NCBI GenBank assembly: GCA_029862045.1
Contig: JAOTYE010000004.1
Coordinates: 124,001 to 188,000 of the forward strand
Reading direction: 5' to 3'
Source of the DNA: Gammaproteobacteria bacterium
GTDB lineage: Bacteria > Pseudomonadota > Gammaproteobacteria > Steroidobacterales > Woeseiaceae
DNA: 64,000 nucleotides
Shown: positions 52,856 through 62,742 of the stretch, one piece after another
Numbering within the stretch: position 1 is the first letter of the stretch
Layout of the letters: every line of letters starts with the position of its first letter
Position numbers and translations under genes: made by a program
Notes under the pieces: generated by a model
Databases searched by the model: none
Told to the model about the DNA's origin: nothing
The model's input: only the letters and a program-made list of their open reading frames with translations

Positions 52856-53735
52856 GGCGGACTATGACCGCCGCGTTCTCGACCTTTTTGATGGCTACGT
52901 CCATGGCAACGTAACAAGGCGCCAGTTTCTGGACCGAGCCGCCGCTTTTACAGCAACCGGTGTGTCGGCAGCGACGCTGCTTGCCAGTCTGAGTCCCGAC
53001 TACTCGCTCGCGCAGCAAGTGGACCCGGGTGATACGTCGATATCGACAGGCTACAAGAAATATGCATCTCCAAATGGCGCCGGTGTAATGCAGGGCTATT
53101 ACGCGCGCCCTGCAGTCGTGGATCATAAGCTACCTGGCGTCGTCGTTATTCATGAGAATCGCGGCCTGAATCCGTACATCGAAGACGTCGCCAGACGCCT
53201 CGCTGTTGCAGGCTTTATCGCATTTGCTCCCGATGCGTTGACGCCTTTGGGTGGGTATCCGGGCAATGATGATGAAGGCAGAGCGATGCAGCGCGATCGC
53301 GATAGCAGCGAGATGGTCGAGGACTTTGTCGCCGCTGTTGCCTTTCTGCAAGAGCATCCGGACTGCACAGGCACAGTCGGCTCGGTCGGCTTCTGTTTTG
53401 GTGGCGAGATGTCGTTGCGACTGGCCGTTCGCATAGCGAATCTGGGTGCCGCAGTCGCGTTTTACGGTCGTCATCCGTCCGCAGATGACGCCGCGAAGAT
53501 TCGCGCGCCGTTGATGTTGCATCATGCCGAGCTGGACGAACGGGTGAATGCGACCTGGCCCGCGTTCGAAGAAGCCTTGCAGGACAACGAACTTGACTAC
53601 ATTAACAACCTGTACGCCGATGTGAATCATGGATTTCACAACGATACGACACCGCGCTTCGACGAAAATGCGGCCGCGCTTGCGTGGCAGCGCACGATTG
53701 AGCACTTTTCGCGGCACCTGATTCAAGACGCATAA
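52845..53735 (+). CDS. Tat-exported dienelactone hydrolase family protein
   Basis: 296 residues. The N-terminus has a twin-arginine signal (TRRQFLDRAAAFTATG, about 25-40) followed by a hydrophobic stretch and AQQ, so export is by Tat. The catalytic domain shows GVVVIHENRGLNPYI, the nucleophile cysteine in GFCFGGEMS, HHAELDERVN (catalytic Asp) and NHGFHND (catalytic His), the dienelactone-hydrolase triad Cys-Asp-His. The GTG at 52845 lies inside the CBS gene with a GGAG box upstream. Hydrolyses lactone or ester substrates in the periplasm; exact substrate unknown. Confidence 0.9.
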   Translation: MANRADYDRRVLDLFDGYVHGNVTRRQFLDRAAAFTATGVSAATLLASLSPDYSLAQQVDPGDTSISTGYKKYASPNGAGVMQGYYARPAVVDHKLPGVVVIHENRGLNPYIEDVARRLAVAGFIAFAPDALTPLGGYPGNDDEGRAMQRDRDSSEMVEDFVAAVAFLQEHPDCTGTVGSVGFCFGGEMSLRLAVRIANLGAAVAFYGRHPSADDAAKIRAPLMLHHAELDERVNATWPAFEEALQDNELDYINNLYADVNHGFHNDTTPRFDENAAALAWQRTIEHFSRHLIQDA

Positions 53736-53764
53736 CAGGGAAACAGCAGCCGACGAGCAAGCCA

Positions 53765-54298
53765 ATGAGCATATCGTCAATGCAGCGAATCACATGCCTT
53801 CTCGCCGTTGCGTGTCTGTGCCTGACAATCTGCGACAGCGCTGCCCAGGAAAGCAAGACGGTCATTGGGCCAAGCAACCCTGATCTCTATCACGGCGCCA
53901 ATGCACTGCTGGCCGGCGACGCGGAAGAGGGTGTGCGCTTGACGTTGCTCGGGCTGCAGCGCGAGTCGAGTAAGCGTGATCGGATGACGGCGATGTCGAA
54001 CCTGTGTGCGGGCTACATCATGCTTGAACAGCTCGAAACCGCTTTGTCCTATTGCGATCAGGTCCTGCAAGAAAACGATCGCCACTGGCGGGCGTTTAGC
54101 AATCGCGCGTTAGCGTACATCAAGCTGGAACGCTATGAAGAAGCTGAACAGGATTTGCAAAACGCTGAAGCGCTCGCCGCTAATGCACGTACGGTGAAGA
54201 TCGTACGCTCGATGCTGCTTGATGCAACGGATCCGGTTGCGCCGCACATCGTCATCGATGATCGACGTCGATCAGTGGATGACAGCGATGATGAATAG
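53765..54298 (+). CDS. Secreted tetratricopeptide-repeat protein
   Basis: 177 residues with a signal peptide (ITCLLAVACLCLTICDSAAQ) and TPR helices at about 42-135: AMSNLCAGYIMLEQLETALSYCDQVLQENDR and AFSNRALAYIKLERYEEAEQDLQNAEAL. An acidic, serine-rich tail ends the protein. TPR units mediate protein contacts; the paired gene downstream overlaps by eight bases and encodes a TonB-C-domain protein, so the two likely work together in the periplasm. Confidence 0.88.
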   Translation: MSISSMQRITCLLAVACLCLTICDSAAQESKTVIGPSNPDLYHGANALLAGDAEEGVRLTLLGLQRESSKRDRMTAMSNLCAGYIMLEQLETALSYCDQVLQENDRHWRAFSNRALAYIKLERYEEAEQDLQNAEALAANARTVKIVRSMLLDATDPVAPHIVIDDRRRSVDDSDDE

Positions 54299-54686
54299 CG
54301 GAGGCCTTTGTATGTCGTTTGCGTTGCTGCTACTAGTAGCCTCCCTGGTCATTGCGGATGACAAACCCGAGGTCACGGAGTCGCCTGTGGATACGGGTGA
54401 ACGCGTGCCACTGTATACAGTCGTTCCGCAGTACCCTGAGCGCGCGAAACGCGCGCGGGTCGAAGGCGAGGTCCAGATCTGCTTCAACGTTGATCGCGAC
54501 GGCAAGACCAGGCGAGTGGCAGTGCGTAGAAGCACGAACAGGGTGTTCGAAAAACCATCAAGGGACGCTGTTCGCGAATCAACCTACAAGCCATTGCCGA
54601 AGGCTATGGAGCTGTCCGGAATCAAGACCTGCAGGACGTTTCGCTTTTACCTGATGCCCGTGGCAATCGAGACGCCGGATAACTAG
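54291..54686 (+). CDS. Secreted TonB C-terminal-domain protein
   Basis: 131 residues. Signal peptide (MNSGGLCMSFALLLLVASLVIA), a short linker and a TonB-C fold: YTVVPQYPERAKRARVEGEVQICFNVDRDGKTRRVAVRRS...FEKPSRDAVRESTYKP. Unlike TonB it has no N-terminal membrane anchor plus proline linker, so it is not an energy transducer by itself. The ATG at 54291 overlaps the TPR gene stop by eight bases; longer upstream readings lie in that gene. It ends one base before the convergent aldolase gene. Confidence 0.87.
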   Translation: MNSGGLCMSFALLLLVASLVIADDKPEVTESPVDTGERVPLYTVVPQYPERAKRARVEGEVQICFNVDRDGKTRRVAVRRSTNRVFEKPSRDAVRESTYKPLPKAMELSGIKTCRTFRFYLMPVAIETPDN

Positions 54687-55292
54687 TCATGCTCCACTGA
54701 TAAGCAACACACGATTGGCCGCTTCTTCGAGCGTCGTACCGAAGCTGATCAGTCCCTCATCATGGCCGGCGAGGACGGCGATTCCGGCATCCCTGAAGCC
54801 CTCCAGCCGGTAGAGTCGATCGAGTTCGCTGGCCATGTCAGGCGTGCCGTAGGCAACGTTCGGATCGGTGGTAGGCAGCTTGCCGAGACTGCGCTGCCAG
54901 AGTTCTGCACTGTGCACATGTACGACTGCGCCGATCGCGTCACCCAGTGCATAGATTGCTGCGTGCGTCATAGCTTCCGATGAGGCCTGGACAGGCCCGC
55001 TGCACCTGACAATATTGCTGCGGATGTCGCAATCCGTGACCAGCGAGTAATGTCGCTCATCGGTGGCCGGCAAATGACCGGTTTGCGTGCCGCTGATCAG
55101 GAACAGGCCGCGCGAGCCGCGACGCACGCTTATGTTGCCGTAGCCGATGCCGAGAGCCTTGTACTGGCCGATCAGCCCGGCCTCGTACAACGGCTTGCGC
55201 CAGGTATCGAGTTCACGTGCCGCCACGATGTGCGTGGCAGGCCCTGGCGTCCAGTGGCTGAGGTACTTGATATAGCCTTCGTCGATCGTCAA
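54687..55292 (-). CDS. Class II aldolase/adducin-family protein, methylthioribose salvage
   Basis: 201 residues of the fuculose-aldolase/MtnB fold. Zinc ligands are visible: VQASSEAMTHAAIY (acid), VVHVHSAELW (HxH) and AGHDEGLIS (third His). It also has ALGIGYGNISVRRG and LISGTQTGHLPATDERHY. It overlaps mtnA by four bases (ATGA), so the pair should act in sequence on methylthioribose 1-phosphate. It may be MtnB (dehydratase) or a 5-methylthioribulose-1-phosphate aldolase of the DHAP-shunt type; context cannot separate them because the remaining mtn genes are not adjacent. Confidence 0.83.
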   Translation of the reverse strand: MTIDEGYIKYLSHWTPGPATHIVAARELDTWRKPLYEAGLIGQYKALGIGYGNISVRRGSRGLFLISGTQTGHLPATDERHYSLVTDCDIRSNIVRCSGPVQASSEAMTHAAIYALGDAIGAVVHVHSAELWQRSLGKLPTTDPNVAYGTPDMASELDRLYRLEGFRDAGIAVLAGHDEGLISFGTTLEEAANRVLLISGA

Positions 55293-56386
55293 ACTCCGGC
55301 CTCTCGCGGAAACAACGTGGCAAGGCCATCCTCGCTGGCGGCACAGATACCGCGTTCCGTTATCAGGCCAGTGACAAGGCGTGCGGGCGTAACATCAAAT
55401 GCGTAATTGCTCACCGGTGTTGTTTGTGCCGCCGTTCTTACGATGCTCGGCGTCCCGTCGGCGACGCCGTATGTTTCGACTACTTCCCGAGGATCGCGTT
55501 CCTCAATCGGAATATCCTTGATGCCATCTGCAATACTCCAGTCGATTGTTGTCGATGGCAGCGCGACGTAGAAGGGCACGTCATTATCGAACGCCGCGAG
55601 TGCCTTGAGGTAAGTGCCGATCTTGTTTGCAACGTCTCCGGATCGCGTCGTCCTGTCAGTGCCGGTGATCACAATATCCACCTGTCCGTGTTGCATCAGA
55701 TGCCCGCCGGCATTGTCGACAATCAATGTATGTGGCACGCCGTTCTCAGCCAGTTCCCACGCCGTCAACTGCGACCCCTGATTGCGCGGTCGGGTTTCAT
55801 CGACCCATACGTGAACATTCATGCCGGCTCGATGTGCAAGGTATACCGGGGCTGTCGCCGTGCCCCAATTGATCGTTGCCAAAGCACCTGCATTGCAGTG
55901 TGTGAGTATGTTGACTGTATCGCCACACTTGCTGCGCGAGATTTCCTCCAGTAGCAACAGTCCGTGACGCCCTATCCCAAGGCAGATCTCGATGTCCTCA
56001 TCACAGATCGCCTCGGCGTCGGCACGAATGATGTTCGCGAGCTTGGCGTCGTCGCTCGCAGTGTCGGTGTGCAGCAGGATTCGTTCGACGGCCCAGTGCA
56101 GATTAACGGCCGTTGGACGGGACTCGAGCAACTCAGCCGCGGCGCGCCGGACTTCATCGATCGCCGACTCGCCGTGTAGTGCCGCCAGATAGAGACTCCA
56201 GGCGGCCGTTGCGCCAATCAGCGGTGCCCCGCGTACGTACATGTCTTGAATGGCGGCGACGCCGTCTCGCCAGGTCTTGAGGTCGTGGACGTGGTATTCG
56301 TGTGGTAGCCGACGTTGATCGATGATCTGGACGATCGAGGAATCGTCCGGCTTCAGCCAGATCGTGCGAAAAGCCTCGTCAGGCAT
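55289..56386 (-). CDS. mtnA: Methylthioribose-1-phosphate isomerase
   Basis: 365 residues. Converts S-methyl-5-thioribose 1-phosphate to methylthioribulose 1-phosphate in the methionine salvage path. Characteristic segments are [57 protein letters not shown] (catalytic Cys), [20 protein letters not shown] and [24 protein letters not shown] (catalytic Asp). Related to eIF2B-type proteins; the C-x(n)-D pair separates it from them. In an operon with the aldolase-like gene after it and folD before it (8-base overlap). Confidence 0.93.
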   Translation of the reverse strand: MPDEAFRTIWLKPDDSSIVQIIDQRRLPHEYHVHDLKTWRDGVAAIQDMYVRGAPLIGATAAWSLYLAALHGESAIDEVRRAAAELLESRPTAVNLHWAVERILLHTDTASDDAKLANIIRADAEAICDEDIEICLGIGRHGLLLLEEISRSKCGDTVNILTHCNAGALATINWGTATAPVYLAHRAGMNVHVWVDETRPRNQGSQLTAWELAENGVPHTLIVDNAGGHLMQHGQVDIVITGTDRTTRSGDVANKIGTYLKALAAFDNDVPFYVALPSTTIDWSIADGIKDIPIEERDPREVVETYGVADGTPSIVRTAAQTTPVSNYAFDVTPARLVTGLITERGICAASEDGLATLFPREAGV

Positions 56387-57275
56387 TCAGTCCCACCGAA
56401 AGTCTCGCAGCCCGTAATGTGTTCGCCATGAGCATGACGATCGTCATAGGGCCAACGCCGCCGGGTACTGGGGTGACAGCTTTTGCCACCTCGCAGACCG
56501 ACTCGAAGTCGACGTCACCGGTCAGCCGTGACTTAGTCTCCCCGTCCACCGTTGTTTCGATGCGGTTGATGCCGACATCGATCACGACAGCGCCGGGCTT
56601 GACCCAGTCCCCTTTGACCATGTTGGCTCTGCCGATTGCGGCAACGACGATATCGGCTTGTCTGACCACGCTGGCAAGGTCTTTTGTGCGGCTGTGCGTG
56701 ATGGTCACGGTGGCATTGGCTTGCATCAACAGGCTTGCCATCGGCTTGCCAACGATGTTGGAGCGGCCCATAACGACAGCGCTGAGGCCCGATAGATCTC
56801 GGCCAAGTTGATCCTCAATCATCAGCATGCAGCCTGCAGGCGTGCACGGTACGAAAGCATCCGCGGTATTGCCCGACGTCAGTTTGCCGATATTGACAAA
56901 ATGAAAGCCGTCAACGTCCTTGCCCGGCGAAATCGACTGCGTAATGGCCTGTTCATCGAGGTGTTCAGGCAATGGTAGTTGCACGAGTATGCCGTGAATA
57001 CTCGCGTCATTGTTGAGGTCATTAATCAACTGCAGAACATCTTCTTGCGATATGTCCTCGGCTACAGAGTGCTGTACTGAGTAAAAACCGCATCCTTCGG
57101 CTCTCTTCTTCTTGTTGCGAACATAGACCTGGCTCGCCGGATCTTCGCCAATGATGACAACAGCCAGTCCGGGCGTGACGCCATGTTGCTCTCGTAAGGC
57201 GGCCGTGTCAGCAGCGATTTTCTCTGACATTTCAGCGGCTTTCGCCTTGCCATCGATTCGTTTTGCGGTTGTCAT
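56379..57275 (-). CDS. folD: Methylenetetrahydrofolate dehydrogenase/cyclohydrolase
   Basis: 298 residues, bifunctional one-carbon enzyme (5,10-methylene- to 10-formyl-THF, NADP). Visible: [22 protein letters not shown] (catalytic Tyr and Lys), [30 protein letters not shown], the nucleotide-binding [17 protein letters not shown] and [14 protein letters not shown]. The end overlaps mtnA by eight bases, an unusual pairing that ties folate and methylthioribose metabolism. Start fits the ATG at 57275. Confidence 0.95.
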   Translation of the reverse strand: MTTAKRIDGKAKAAEMSEKIAADTAALREQHGVTPGLAVVIIGEDPASQVYVRNKKKRAEGCGFYSVQHSVAEDISQEDVLQLINDLNNDASIHGILVQLPLPEHLDEQAITQSISPGKDVDGFHFVNIGKLTSGNTADAFVPCTPAGCMLMIEDQLGRDLSGLSAVVMGRSNIVGKPMASLLMQANATVTITHSRTKDLASVVRQADIVVAAIGRANMVKGDWVKPGAVVIDVGINRIETTVDGETKSRLTGDVDFESVCEVAKAVTPVPGGVGPMTIVMLMANTLRAARLSVGLNA

Positions 57276-57412
57276 GCAGTGTCATTCCTATGCTTAATAG
57301 AACGATTATCGGAAGATCCGACAAGCGCGGCGCATAGTAACGCTGCGGGCCTGGCGGGTAAACTGCAGGCTGAACGGCAGATTGGCTTTGACAATGTGGG
57401 GGAGGGCTCCTC

Positions 57413-58036
57413 GTGGGCGAACCATGGATCGAGCGTTGGCAGGAAGGCCGCATTGGCTGGCATGAGACCGAAGGGAACAAGAGCCTGAAAAAACACTGGC
57501 GGGCGAAGAATCGCCGCGTTCTGGTTCCCTTGTGTGGCAAGACGCCTGACATGAAGTGGCTGGCGGATCAGGGCAATCGGGTCATCGGAGTTGAGCTTTC
57601 CGAGCTTGCCGTCAAGGCGTTTTTTGCGGAGCAGGCGCTCGACTACAAGATCCGGGAGGCTGAGCTACCCGCGTATCAGGCAATCGACGATTCAATAACG
57701 ATTTACTGCGGCGACTACGCTGAGCTGCATTCTGTGCGCTGTGATGCGCATTACGATCGCGGTGCGTTGATCGCGATGCCGGCCCATGCGCGCGAAGCGT
57801 ACGCAGCACACACAGATTCCTTGCTTGAAGAGGTGGCCGAGCGGCTTGTCATCACGCTCGAGTACGACGATACCGTCGCAACCGGACCACCCTTCTCGGT
57901 TTCTGACGACGAGGTCCTTTCTTATTGGCCCGAGCTTGTGTGCATCGAGTCACGCGACGACATCGAAAAAGGGCCGCCGAAGTTTCTCGAGTCAGGGCTT
58001 AGCGAATTGACGGAAAAGGTATGGCGCTCGTCCTAG
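57413..58036 (+). CDS. tpm: Thiopurine S-methyltransferase (Tpm)
   Basis: 207 residues. SAM-dependent methyltransferase of the bacterial TPMT family, known for thiopurine and for selenium/tellurium methylation in some bacteria. Family marks: EPWIERWQEGRIGWHE at the start, RRVLVPLCGKTPDMKWLADQGN and VIGVELSELAVKAFF, then DYAELHSVRCDAHYDRGALIAM. GTG start at 57413 with a GGGAGG box. Close to the mtn genes but on the opposite strand. Physiological substrate not set. Confidence 0.92.
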   Translation: MGEPWIERWQEGRIGWHETEGNKSLKKHWRAKNRRVLVPLCGKTPDMKWLADQGNRVIGVELSELAVKAFFAEQALDYKIREAELPAYQAIDDSITIYCGDYAELHSVRCDAHYDRGALIAMPAHAREAYAAHTDSLLEEVAERLVITLEYDDTVATGPPFSVSDDEVLSYWPELVCIESRDDIEKGPPKFLESGLSELTEKVWRSS

Positions 58037-58039
58037 GCT

Positions 58040-58471
58040 CTACCAGGGAACTGCACTGACCGGTGTCCAGCATTCTTCGCGGCGGTTGATTCGGCCACTC
58101 GCGTCTTCATTGTCGTAACTGATAGCCCCGACCGCGGCGATTCCGGGCGGTGTTTCGTTAAGCGCGTGCGTATTGATAATGCCGAATCTCGCTGCCGTGG
58201 CATCGATGACAGCACCGATGTAGATTCCACAGCGGGTGCAGATGAGAAAGTCGGCGGTCTTGAGTGCGAACCGGTAGCGACGCAACGCCGTGGGTTCCGG
58301 TGCGAAAATTTGCAGGTTTCCGCCCGGGTCGGATGTGCTGAGTGCGTCGTGCATTCGACAAAAGCGACACTGGCACGCTCGCACGGACCAGTCTTCGGGG
58401 CTGATCACGGTCGTATAACGGAACCCTACGGCTCCGCAATGGCAGCCTCCGTCGTAAGTGGAATCACTCAT
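58040..58471 (-). CDS. GFA/CENP-V family zinc-binding protein
   Basis: 143 residues. The GFA-type zinc fold is marked by YDGGCHCGAVGF near the N-terminus, RACQCRFCRMHDAL and the later ICTRCGIYIG. Members include glutathione-dependent formaldehyde-activating enzyme, but the function of most is unknown. The ATG at 58471 overlaps the ceramidase-like gene by eight bases; an ATG two codons earlier (58477) is possible. Same strand and probably same transcript. Confidence 0.87.
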   Translation of the reverse strand: MSDSTYDGGCHCGAVGFRYTTVISPEDWSVRACQCRFCRMHDALSTSDPGGNLQIFAPEPTALRRYRFALKTADFLICTRCGIYIGAVIDATAARFGIINTHALNETPPGIAAVGAISYDNEDASGRINRREECWTPVSAVPW

Positions 58472-59270
58472 CGGCATCGACTTTGTGCAGCTGGCGCCGC
58501 AACGTCAACGCATAAAGCAGCGTCGCCGGAGCCATCGACGCGAACAGATGCTTGAGTGTGTGGCCGCTGACAATTTGGCCCGCATCGAAGATCGCAGCGT
58601 CAAAATATTCGAACACTTTCGCGAGCACATAAAAAAGCATCATGAACCAATAATACTTCGCCTTGCCAAGCGACGGTTCATAGATCAGCAGGATGACCGG
58701 AATCAGTAACATCGGCAGAAATTGAACGACCGCGTAGGGGCGTAGGTCACCGGCGCCCCGTGCCTCGGTATATGCCCAATAGACCACGGAAGCAACGCCA
58801 ATCGCGAGCAACGGGACGAGAATACGGCGTGCGGCGCGCACTGAGACGAACTCGCCGATGATGATCGAAAACAGACCGGCGAAGCCGATCGTCATCGGCA
58901 AACGGTCCCAGATGAGCGGCTCGTTTGCGGGTCCGAAATGATAATAGCCGGAGCCAAAGGCGGTCAGGACCATGCCCGCAAAGAACACAGCATAGGCGGT
59001 TTGTAATTCGGGCACGCATACGAATCTGCTGTGCTGCCGTATGTAAGCAAGGCCCCATGTACCGACAATGAGGAAGGCCAAATTAGATGCCACATTCCAG
59101 AAGTTGCTGATCCCGAGCACAGTCCGGGCATCGGCGAATTCATGATAAGCAGGATCTTGCGGAACAGGCGAGGACAGCAAGAAGCTGGCCGTGACCACAG
59201 CGAGCGAACCGAAAATCAGCGCGATAGCGCGAGTGGAAAGGCCGAACGGTTTGTGCGGGCCGTTACTCAG
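58464..59270 (-). CDS. Ceramidase-like CREST membrane protein
   Basis: Seven-helix membrane protein of the alkaline ceramidase/CREST superfamily. Zinc-site elements: ISNFWNVASNLAF, FGSGYYHFGPANE (the G-x-Y-Y-H) and GQIVSGHTLKHLFAS (H-x-x-x-H) near the C-terminus. The ordinary start is a GTG at 59198, but this falls inside a hydrophobic helix (RAIALIFGSLAVVTASFLL). The frame continues to a CTG at 59270 that overlaps the stop of the DUF4404 gene (CTGA), giving SNGPHKPFGLSTR before the helix. No other start codon is available between. The bacterial substrate is unknown. Confidence 0.8.
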   Translation of the reverse strand: MSNGPHKPFGLSTRAIALIFGSLAVVTASFLLSSPVPQDPAYHEFADARTVLGISNFWNVASNLAFLIVGTWGLAYIRQHSRFVCVPELQTAYAVFFAGMVLTAFGSGYYHFGPANEPLIWDRLPMTIGFAGLFSIIIGEFVSVRAARRILVPLLAIGVASVVYWAYTEARGAGDLRPYAVVQFLPMLLIPVILLIYEPSLGKAKYYWFMMLFYVLAKVFEYFDAAIFDAGQIVSGHTLKHLFASMAPATLLYALTLRRQLHKVDADE

Positions 59271-59518
59271 ATGCCCATCTTCGCAAGGACGTCAGCGAGT
59301 TCTCTGGCGATGCGCGCAGCGACAGGATGGTTTGCAGCAAATCGTGACTCGAGTTGCTTGGCGCTATCAAACGTCGGCGAATGTGCTTCTCCGGTCAGCC
59401 TTTCGATATCGTCATTTAGCTGGCTCAGAAGTTCGCGTGTTTCTTCGTCGAGTTCGCCTGCCGTATGCAATTCGCGGTTCAACTCGGTCAACAATTCACC
59501 TAATTTTTCTTTACTCAC
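59267..59518 (-). CDS. DUF4404 family protein
   Basis: 83 residues, helical: MSKEKLGELLTELNRELHTA, then LDEETRELLSQLNDDIERLTGE and SRFAANHPVAARIARELADVLAKMGI. This is the DUF4404 family, small cytoplasmic proteins of unknown function found in Gammaproteobacteria. It precedes the ceramidase-like gene, whose probable CTG start overlaps its stop codon. Confidence 0.88.
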   Translation of the reverse strand: MSKEKLGELLTELNRELHTAGELDEETRELLSQLNDDIERLTGEAHSPTFDSAKQLESRFAANHPVAARIARELADVLAKMGI

Positions 59519-59536
59519 GATTTTTGTCCATTATTG

Positions 59537-61768
59537 TCAGGCAACATCCGTCTCCCGGCGATCGGGCTTACTGAGGTCGTACAGGCGCACGGGAAGCTCG
59601 CGGATGCGGATACCCGTCGCGTCGTATATTGCATTGGTCAGCGCCGGGGCGATTGGTGGCGTGCCAGGTTCGCCGGCACCACCTAATGATTCGCCGCTGT
59701 TGATAATGTGCGTCTCAACGACCGGCGCCTTGTCGATGCGCAGCATAGGGTAGTCGTGGAAATTGGACTGTGCGACGGCACCGTGGCGAATCGAGATTTC
59801 GCCGTAAAGTGCGGCAGTCATCCCGTAGGCAATACCACTTTCCATCTGTGCGGCCATGCCGTCCGGGTGGATCGCAAATCCCGCGTCTACGGCACACACG
59901 ACCCGCTGCACCGTCACGTCACCGTCGACAACCTGTGCGTCGACGACTTGGGCGACGATCGTGCCGAAGGAACGGTGAATCGAAATACCGCGTCCGACAT
60001 TATTCGGCAGTGCTTCACCCCAACCCGCTTTGCTTGCGGCAAGATCGAGTACCGCGCGAAAGCGCGGCTCATTCGCCAATAATTCACGTCGATACTGGTA
60101 CGGATCGCGACCGGCCGCGACCGCTATTTCATCGATGAAAGATTCGGTAAAAAACGCATGCAGTGAATGATCGACACTGCGCCAAAAACCCCAGGGTACA
60201 TGCGTATCGCTCTTCGTATATACAATGCGTTGATTGTCGATCGCATAGGGAATGTGTGGCGCCTCTTCGGGATCGTACTTGTTGACGTAGTGGTTATGCC
60301 ACGTCAGTGCGTTACCGTCGGCATCGAGACCGGCCTGAAAGCGGCTGATGCTCGCTTGTCGATAGTGGTCGTGTCGCGTGTCCTCTTCCCGCGACCAGAC
60401 AAGCTTGACGGGATAGTGGACCTCAGCGGCGACACGGGCAGCCTGTACGGCGATATCCGAGAACGCGCGTCTGCCGAAACCTCCGCCCAGGTACTGGTTG
60501 TGTACGGTGACCTTGTCTGCGTCGATACCAATCGCGTCGCCCGCATCCTTCGCAAATCCAAACGGATTCTGTGTTCCCAACCAGAGCTCGCATTCACCAT
60601 CGTGTACCCAGGCCGTGCAGTTCATTGGCTCCATTGTGGCGTGCGCGAGGAACGGTACGCGGTACTCAGCATTGATGACCTGATTGGCCCCTGCAAGTGC
60701 CGCAGCCGTGTCGCCGGTCGCGACATCGGTATCCTCGTCACCCGCACCGGCGGACGCGTCAAGATCGCGCGAGAACTGCTTGAAAATATTCCCCTGTTCC
60801 CAGTCGCTGTTACCGGCATCGTCAAACTCGACCTGCAGACGATCCAAAGCCTGCTTCGCTTGCCAGTATCCGTCAGCGACAACCGCCACGGCGTCATCGA
60901 GGTCGATAACTTTGCGCACGCCCGGCATATCCTGAATCGATTCGGCATCGTAAGACCTTACCGTGCCACCAAATACCGGTGCGCCTTTGACCGCCGCATA
61001 TTTCATCCCCGGCAAGTTAGCATCGATGCCGAACTTCGCACTGCCATCGACTTTGGCGGGTATGTCGCGCCGTTGTGGTGACGTGCCCATGATGCGGAAC
61101 TGGTCGCTACCCTTTAGAACGGGTTTGCTTGGCAAGCGCATCTTCGCCGCGCTTGTTGCGAAGCTCGCGTATGACGCGGATCGCTCGCTCGCCGTGTGCA
61201 AGATCATGCTGTCTTGTGCGGTGAGCTCATCGACCGGCACTTGCCACTCGTCCGCCGCTGCCTCCAGCAGTACGGCGCGTGTCGCGGCTCCGGTCACACG
61301 CATCGCAATTTGTCCGGTCGTTTTCACCGACGTGCTACCGCCGGTTATCTGCAGGCCCATCGCCTGTGTCGCGCGGAATAAGAAGCCGTCGACCGAATCG
61401 ATTAGCCAAGCCGGAAAATCAATGTCACCGGCGGCGTAACCTCTTGCCAGCGCGTAGTTCGCATATTCCTTGTCGCTTGGAGCCTCGAGGATGCTGACTT
61501 TCGACCAGTCTGCATCGAGCTCATCGGCCAACATCATTGCCAGCGTGGTATGTACGCCCTGACCCATCTCTGCGTGCGGCACGATTGCGGTCACGGTATT
61601 GTCGGGTGAAATCTTGAGCCAGATATCGAAGATCGCGTCGTTCGGGCCGGCGATCAACTCGCGGACCTTGCCTGCTCGATCACCGCGACGGATCGCCACG
61701 CCGAAAACGACCACGCCGCCTGCAGCTACGCCGCTCGTGATGAATGCGCGGCGAGACCATTTACCCAT
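59537..61768 (-). CDS. Molybdopterin subunit of xanthine-dehydrogenase family (isoquinoline 1-oxidoreductase beta type)
   Basis: 743 residues. Tat signal [16 protein letters not shown] at the very start, so the enzyme is periplasmic. The molybdenum domains follow: [67 protein letters not shown] and [18 protein letters not shown] near the C-terminus. Two Tat-exported subunits (this and the [2Fe-2S] one) without an FAD subunit match IorAB-like enzymes, which pass electrons to the respiratory chain. ATG at 61768 overlaps the partner by eight bases. Confidence 0.92.
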   Translation of the reverse strand: MGKWSRRAFITSGVAAGGVVVFGVAIRRGDRAGKVRELIAGPNDAIFDIWLKISPDNTVTAIVPHAEMGQGVHTTLAMMLADELDADWSKVSILEAPSDKEYANYALARGYAAGDIDFPAWLIDSVDGFLFRATQAMGLQITGGSTSVKTTGQIAMRVTGAATRAVLLEAAADEWQVPVDELTAQDSMILHTASERSASYASFATSAAKMRLPSKPVLKGSDQFRIMGTSPQRRDIPAKVDGSAKFGIDANLPGMKYAAVKGAPVFGGTVRSYDAESIQDMPGVRKVIDLDDAVAVVADGYWQAKQALDRLQVEFDDAGNSDWEQGNIFKQFSRDLDASAGAGDEDTDVATGDTAAALAGANQVINAEYRVPFLAHATMEPMNCTAWVHDGECELWLGTQNPFGFAKDAGDAIGIDADKVTVHNQYLGGGFGRRAFSDIAVQAARVAAEVHYPVKLVWSREEDTRHDHYRQASISRFQAGLDADGNALTWHNHYVNKYDPEEAPHIPYAIDNQRIVYTKSDTHVPWGFWRSVDHSLHAFFTESFIDEIAVAAGRDPYQYRRELLANEPRFRAVLDLAASKAGWGEALPNNVGRGISIHRSFGTIVAQVVDAQVVDGDVTVQRVVCAVDAGFAIHPDGMAAQMESGIAYGMTAALYGEISIRHGAVAQSNFHDYPMLRIDKAPVVETHIINSGESLGGAGEPGTPPIAPALTNAIYDATGIRIRELPVRLYDLSKPDRRETDVA

Positions 61769-62249
61769 CGGACACAGGCTCCTTGTCCAGGGCGTTAATC
61801 GCGACGGCGGCGCGTTTGATGCCTTTGCGGATGCGTGGGTAGGTGCCACAGCGGCAGATATTGCCGGCCATCACACGATCGATTTCCGCATCACTCGGCG
61901 ACGGGTATTCCTCCAGCAGGGCGGCCGCCGACATGATTTGGCCGGACTGGCAATAGCCACACTGCGGAACCTGCTCGTCGATCCATGCTTGCTGCAGCGG
62001 ATGCAATCCGCGCTGCTTGCTGACGCCCTCTATCGTCGTAATCTGTTGACCGACAGCCACCTGCGCCGGTGTCACGCAGGAGCGAATTGCCGCGCCGTTC
62101 AGATGCACCGTGCAGGCACCACATTGAGCAATTCCGCAGCCAAATTTGGTGCCGGTGAGCCCGACATAATCACGAATTACCCAAAGCAGCGGCGTCGCCG
62201 GATCGACGTCGATGGCGTGGGTTTCGCCATTGATGTTCAGGGAGATCAT
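61761..62249 (-). CDS. [2Fe-2S] subunit of molybdoenzyme (IorA-like)
   Basis: 162 residues. Two clusters are visible: the plant-type site [13 protein letters not shown] near residue 42-54, and the second site [10 protein letters not shown] with [32 protein letters not shown] is the family start. It transfers electrons from the molybdenum site. The ATG at 62249 has a GGTGA box; in-frame ATGs at 62270 and 62291 would extend it by 7-14 residues. It has no Tat signal of its own and would hitch-hike with the large subunit. Confidence 0.92.
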   Translation of the reverse strand: MISLNINGETHAIDVDPATPLLWVIRDYVGLTGTKFGCGIAQCGACTVHLNGAAIRSCVTPAQVAVGQQITTIEGVSKQRGLHPLQQAWIDEQVPQCGYCQSGQIMSAAALLEEYPSPSDAEIDRVMAGNICRCGTYPRIRKGIKRAAVAINALDKEPVSDG

Positions 62250-62361
62250 TATGTCTTCACCGTACTCCATGGTGATTAGGTCAGCAAGCACCGGATAATG
62301 TGACTCGAGACTGGCGAATGGCGTAGACTGCCAGTCATCGCCAACCGGCTTGGGAGTAACG

Positions 62362-62733
62362 ATGCCTGACAGCCGTTACTATGACACTGTCGCTTTCGAC
62401 GTCCGTGATAACGCAACAATGTTGTTTTTTGCGCACACGACAACCGGGGGTGACATCGATGACTATTTATTACTCATGCGGACCGTCGAAGACGATTTCG
62501 ATTCGTCGACGTACATAGAAATCAATGAACAGCAATTCGGCGGACACAACCTCATCCGCGAAGCAGAACTATTGGGCAACATGCTGACTCTTCACCTGCA
62601 CGAACCCGCCACAGAGCTCGGCGGAATATCGGAGATTGTATTGACCTTTGCCGATACCCCGGAAAATGGGGCGAGTATGGAGGCTGGAGCATTTCGCGTC
62701 CTTGGTGACACGCTGTCAGGCGGTAACGCGTAG
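62362..62733 (+). CDS. Small protein of unknown function
   Basis: 123 residues, no signal or membrane helix. It starts [22 protein letters not shown] with beta-strand character and contains [23 protein letters not shown]. Acidic overall. GGGAG box directly upstream of the ATG at 62362 (the TTG at 62350 is inside it). It stands 9 bases before the GIY-YIG gene, likely co-transcribed. No family recognised. Confidence 0.78.
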   Translation: MPDSRYYDTVAFDVRDNATMLFFAHTTTGGDIDDYLLLMRTVEDDFDSSTYIEINEQQFGGHNLIREAELLGNMLTLHLHEPATELGGISEIVLTFADTPENGASMEAGAFRVLGDTLSGGNA

Positions 62734-62742
62734 CGTATTTAC

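Noticed and set aside
60167..61081. 304-codon plus-strand ORF inside the molybdoenzyme gene
   Set aside because: Longest antisense ORF of the window, but it lies opposite conserved molybdopterin domains, with no start signal or recognisable domain.
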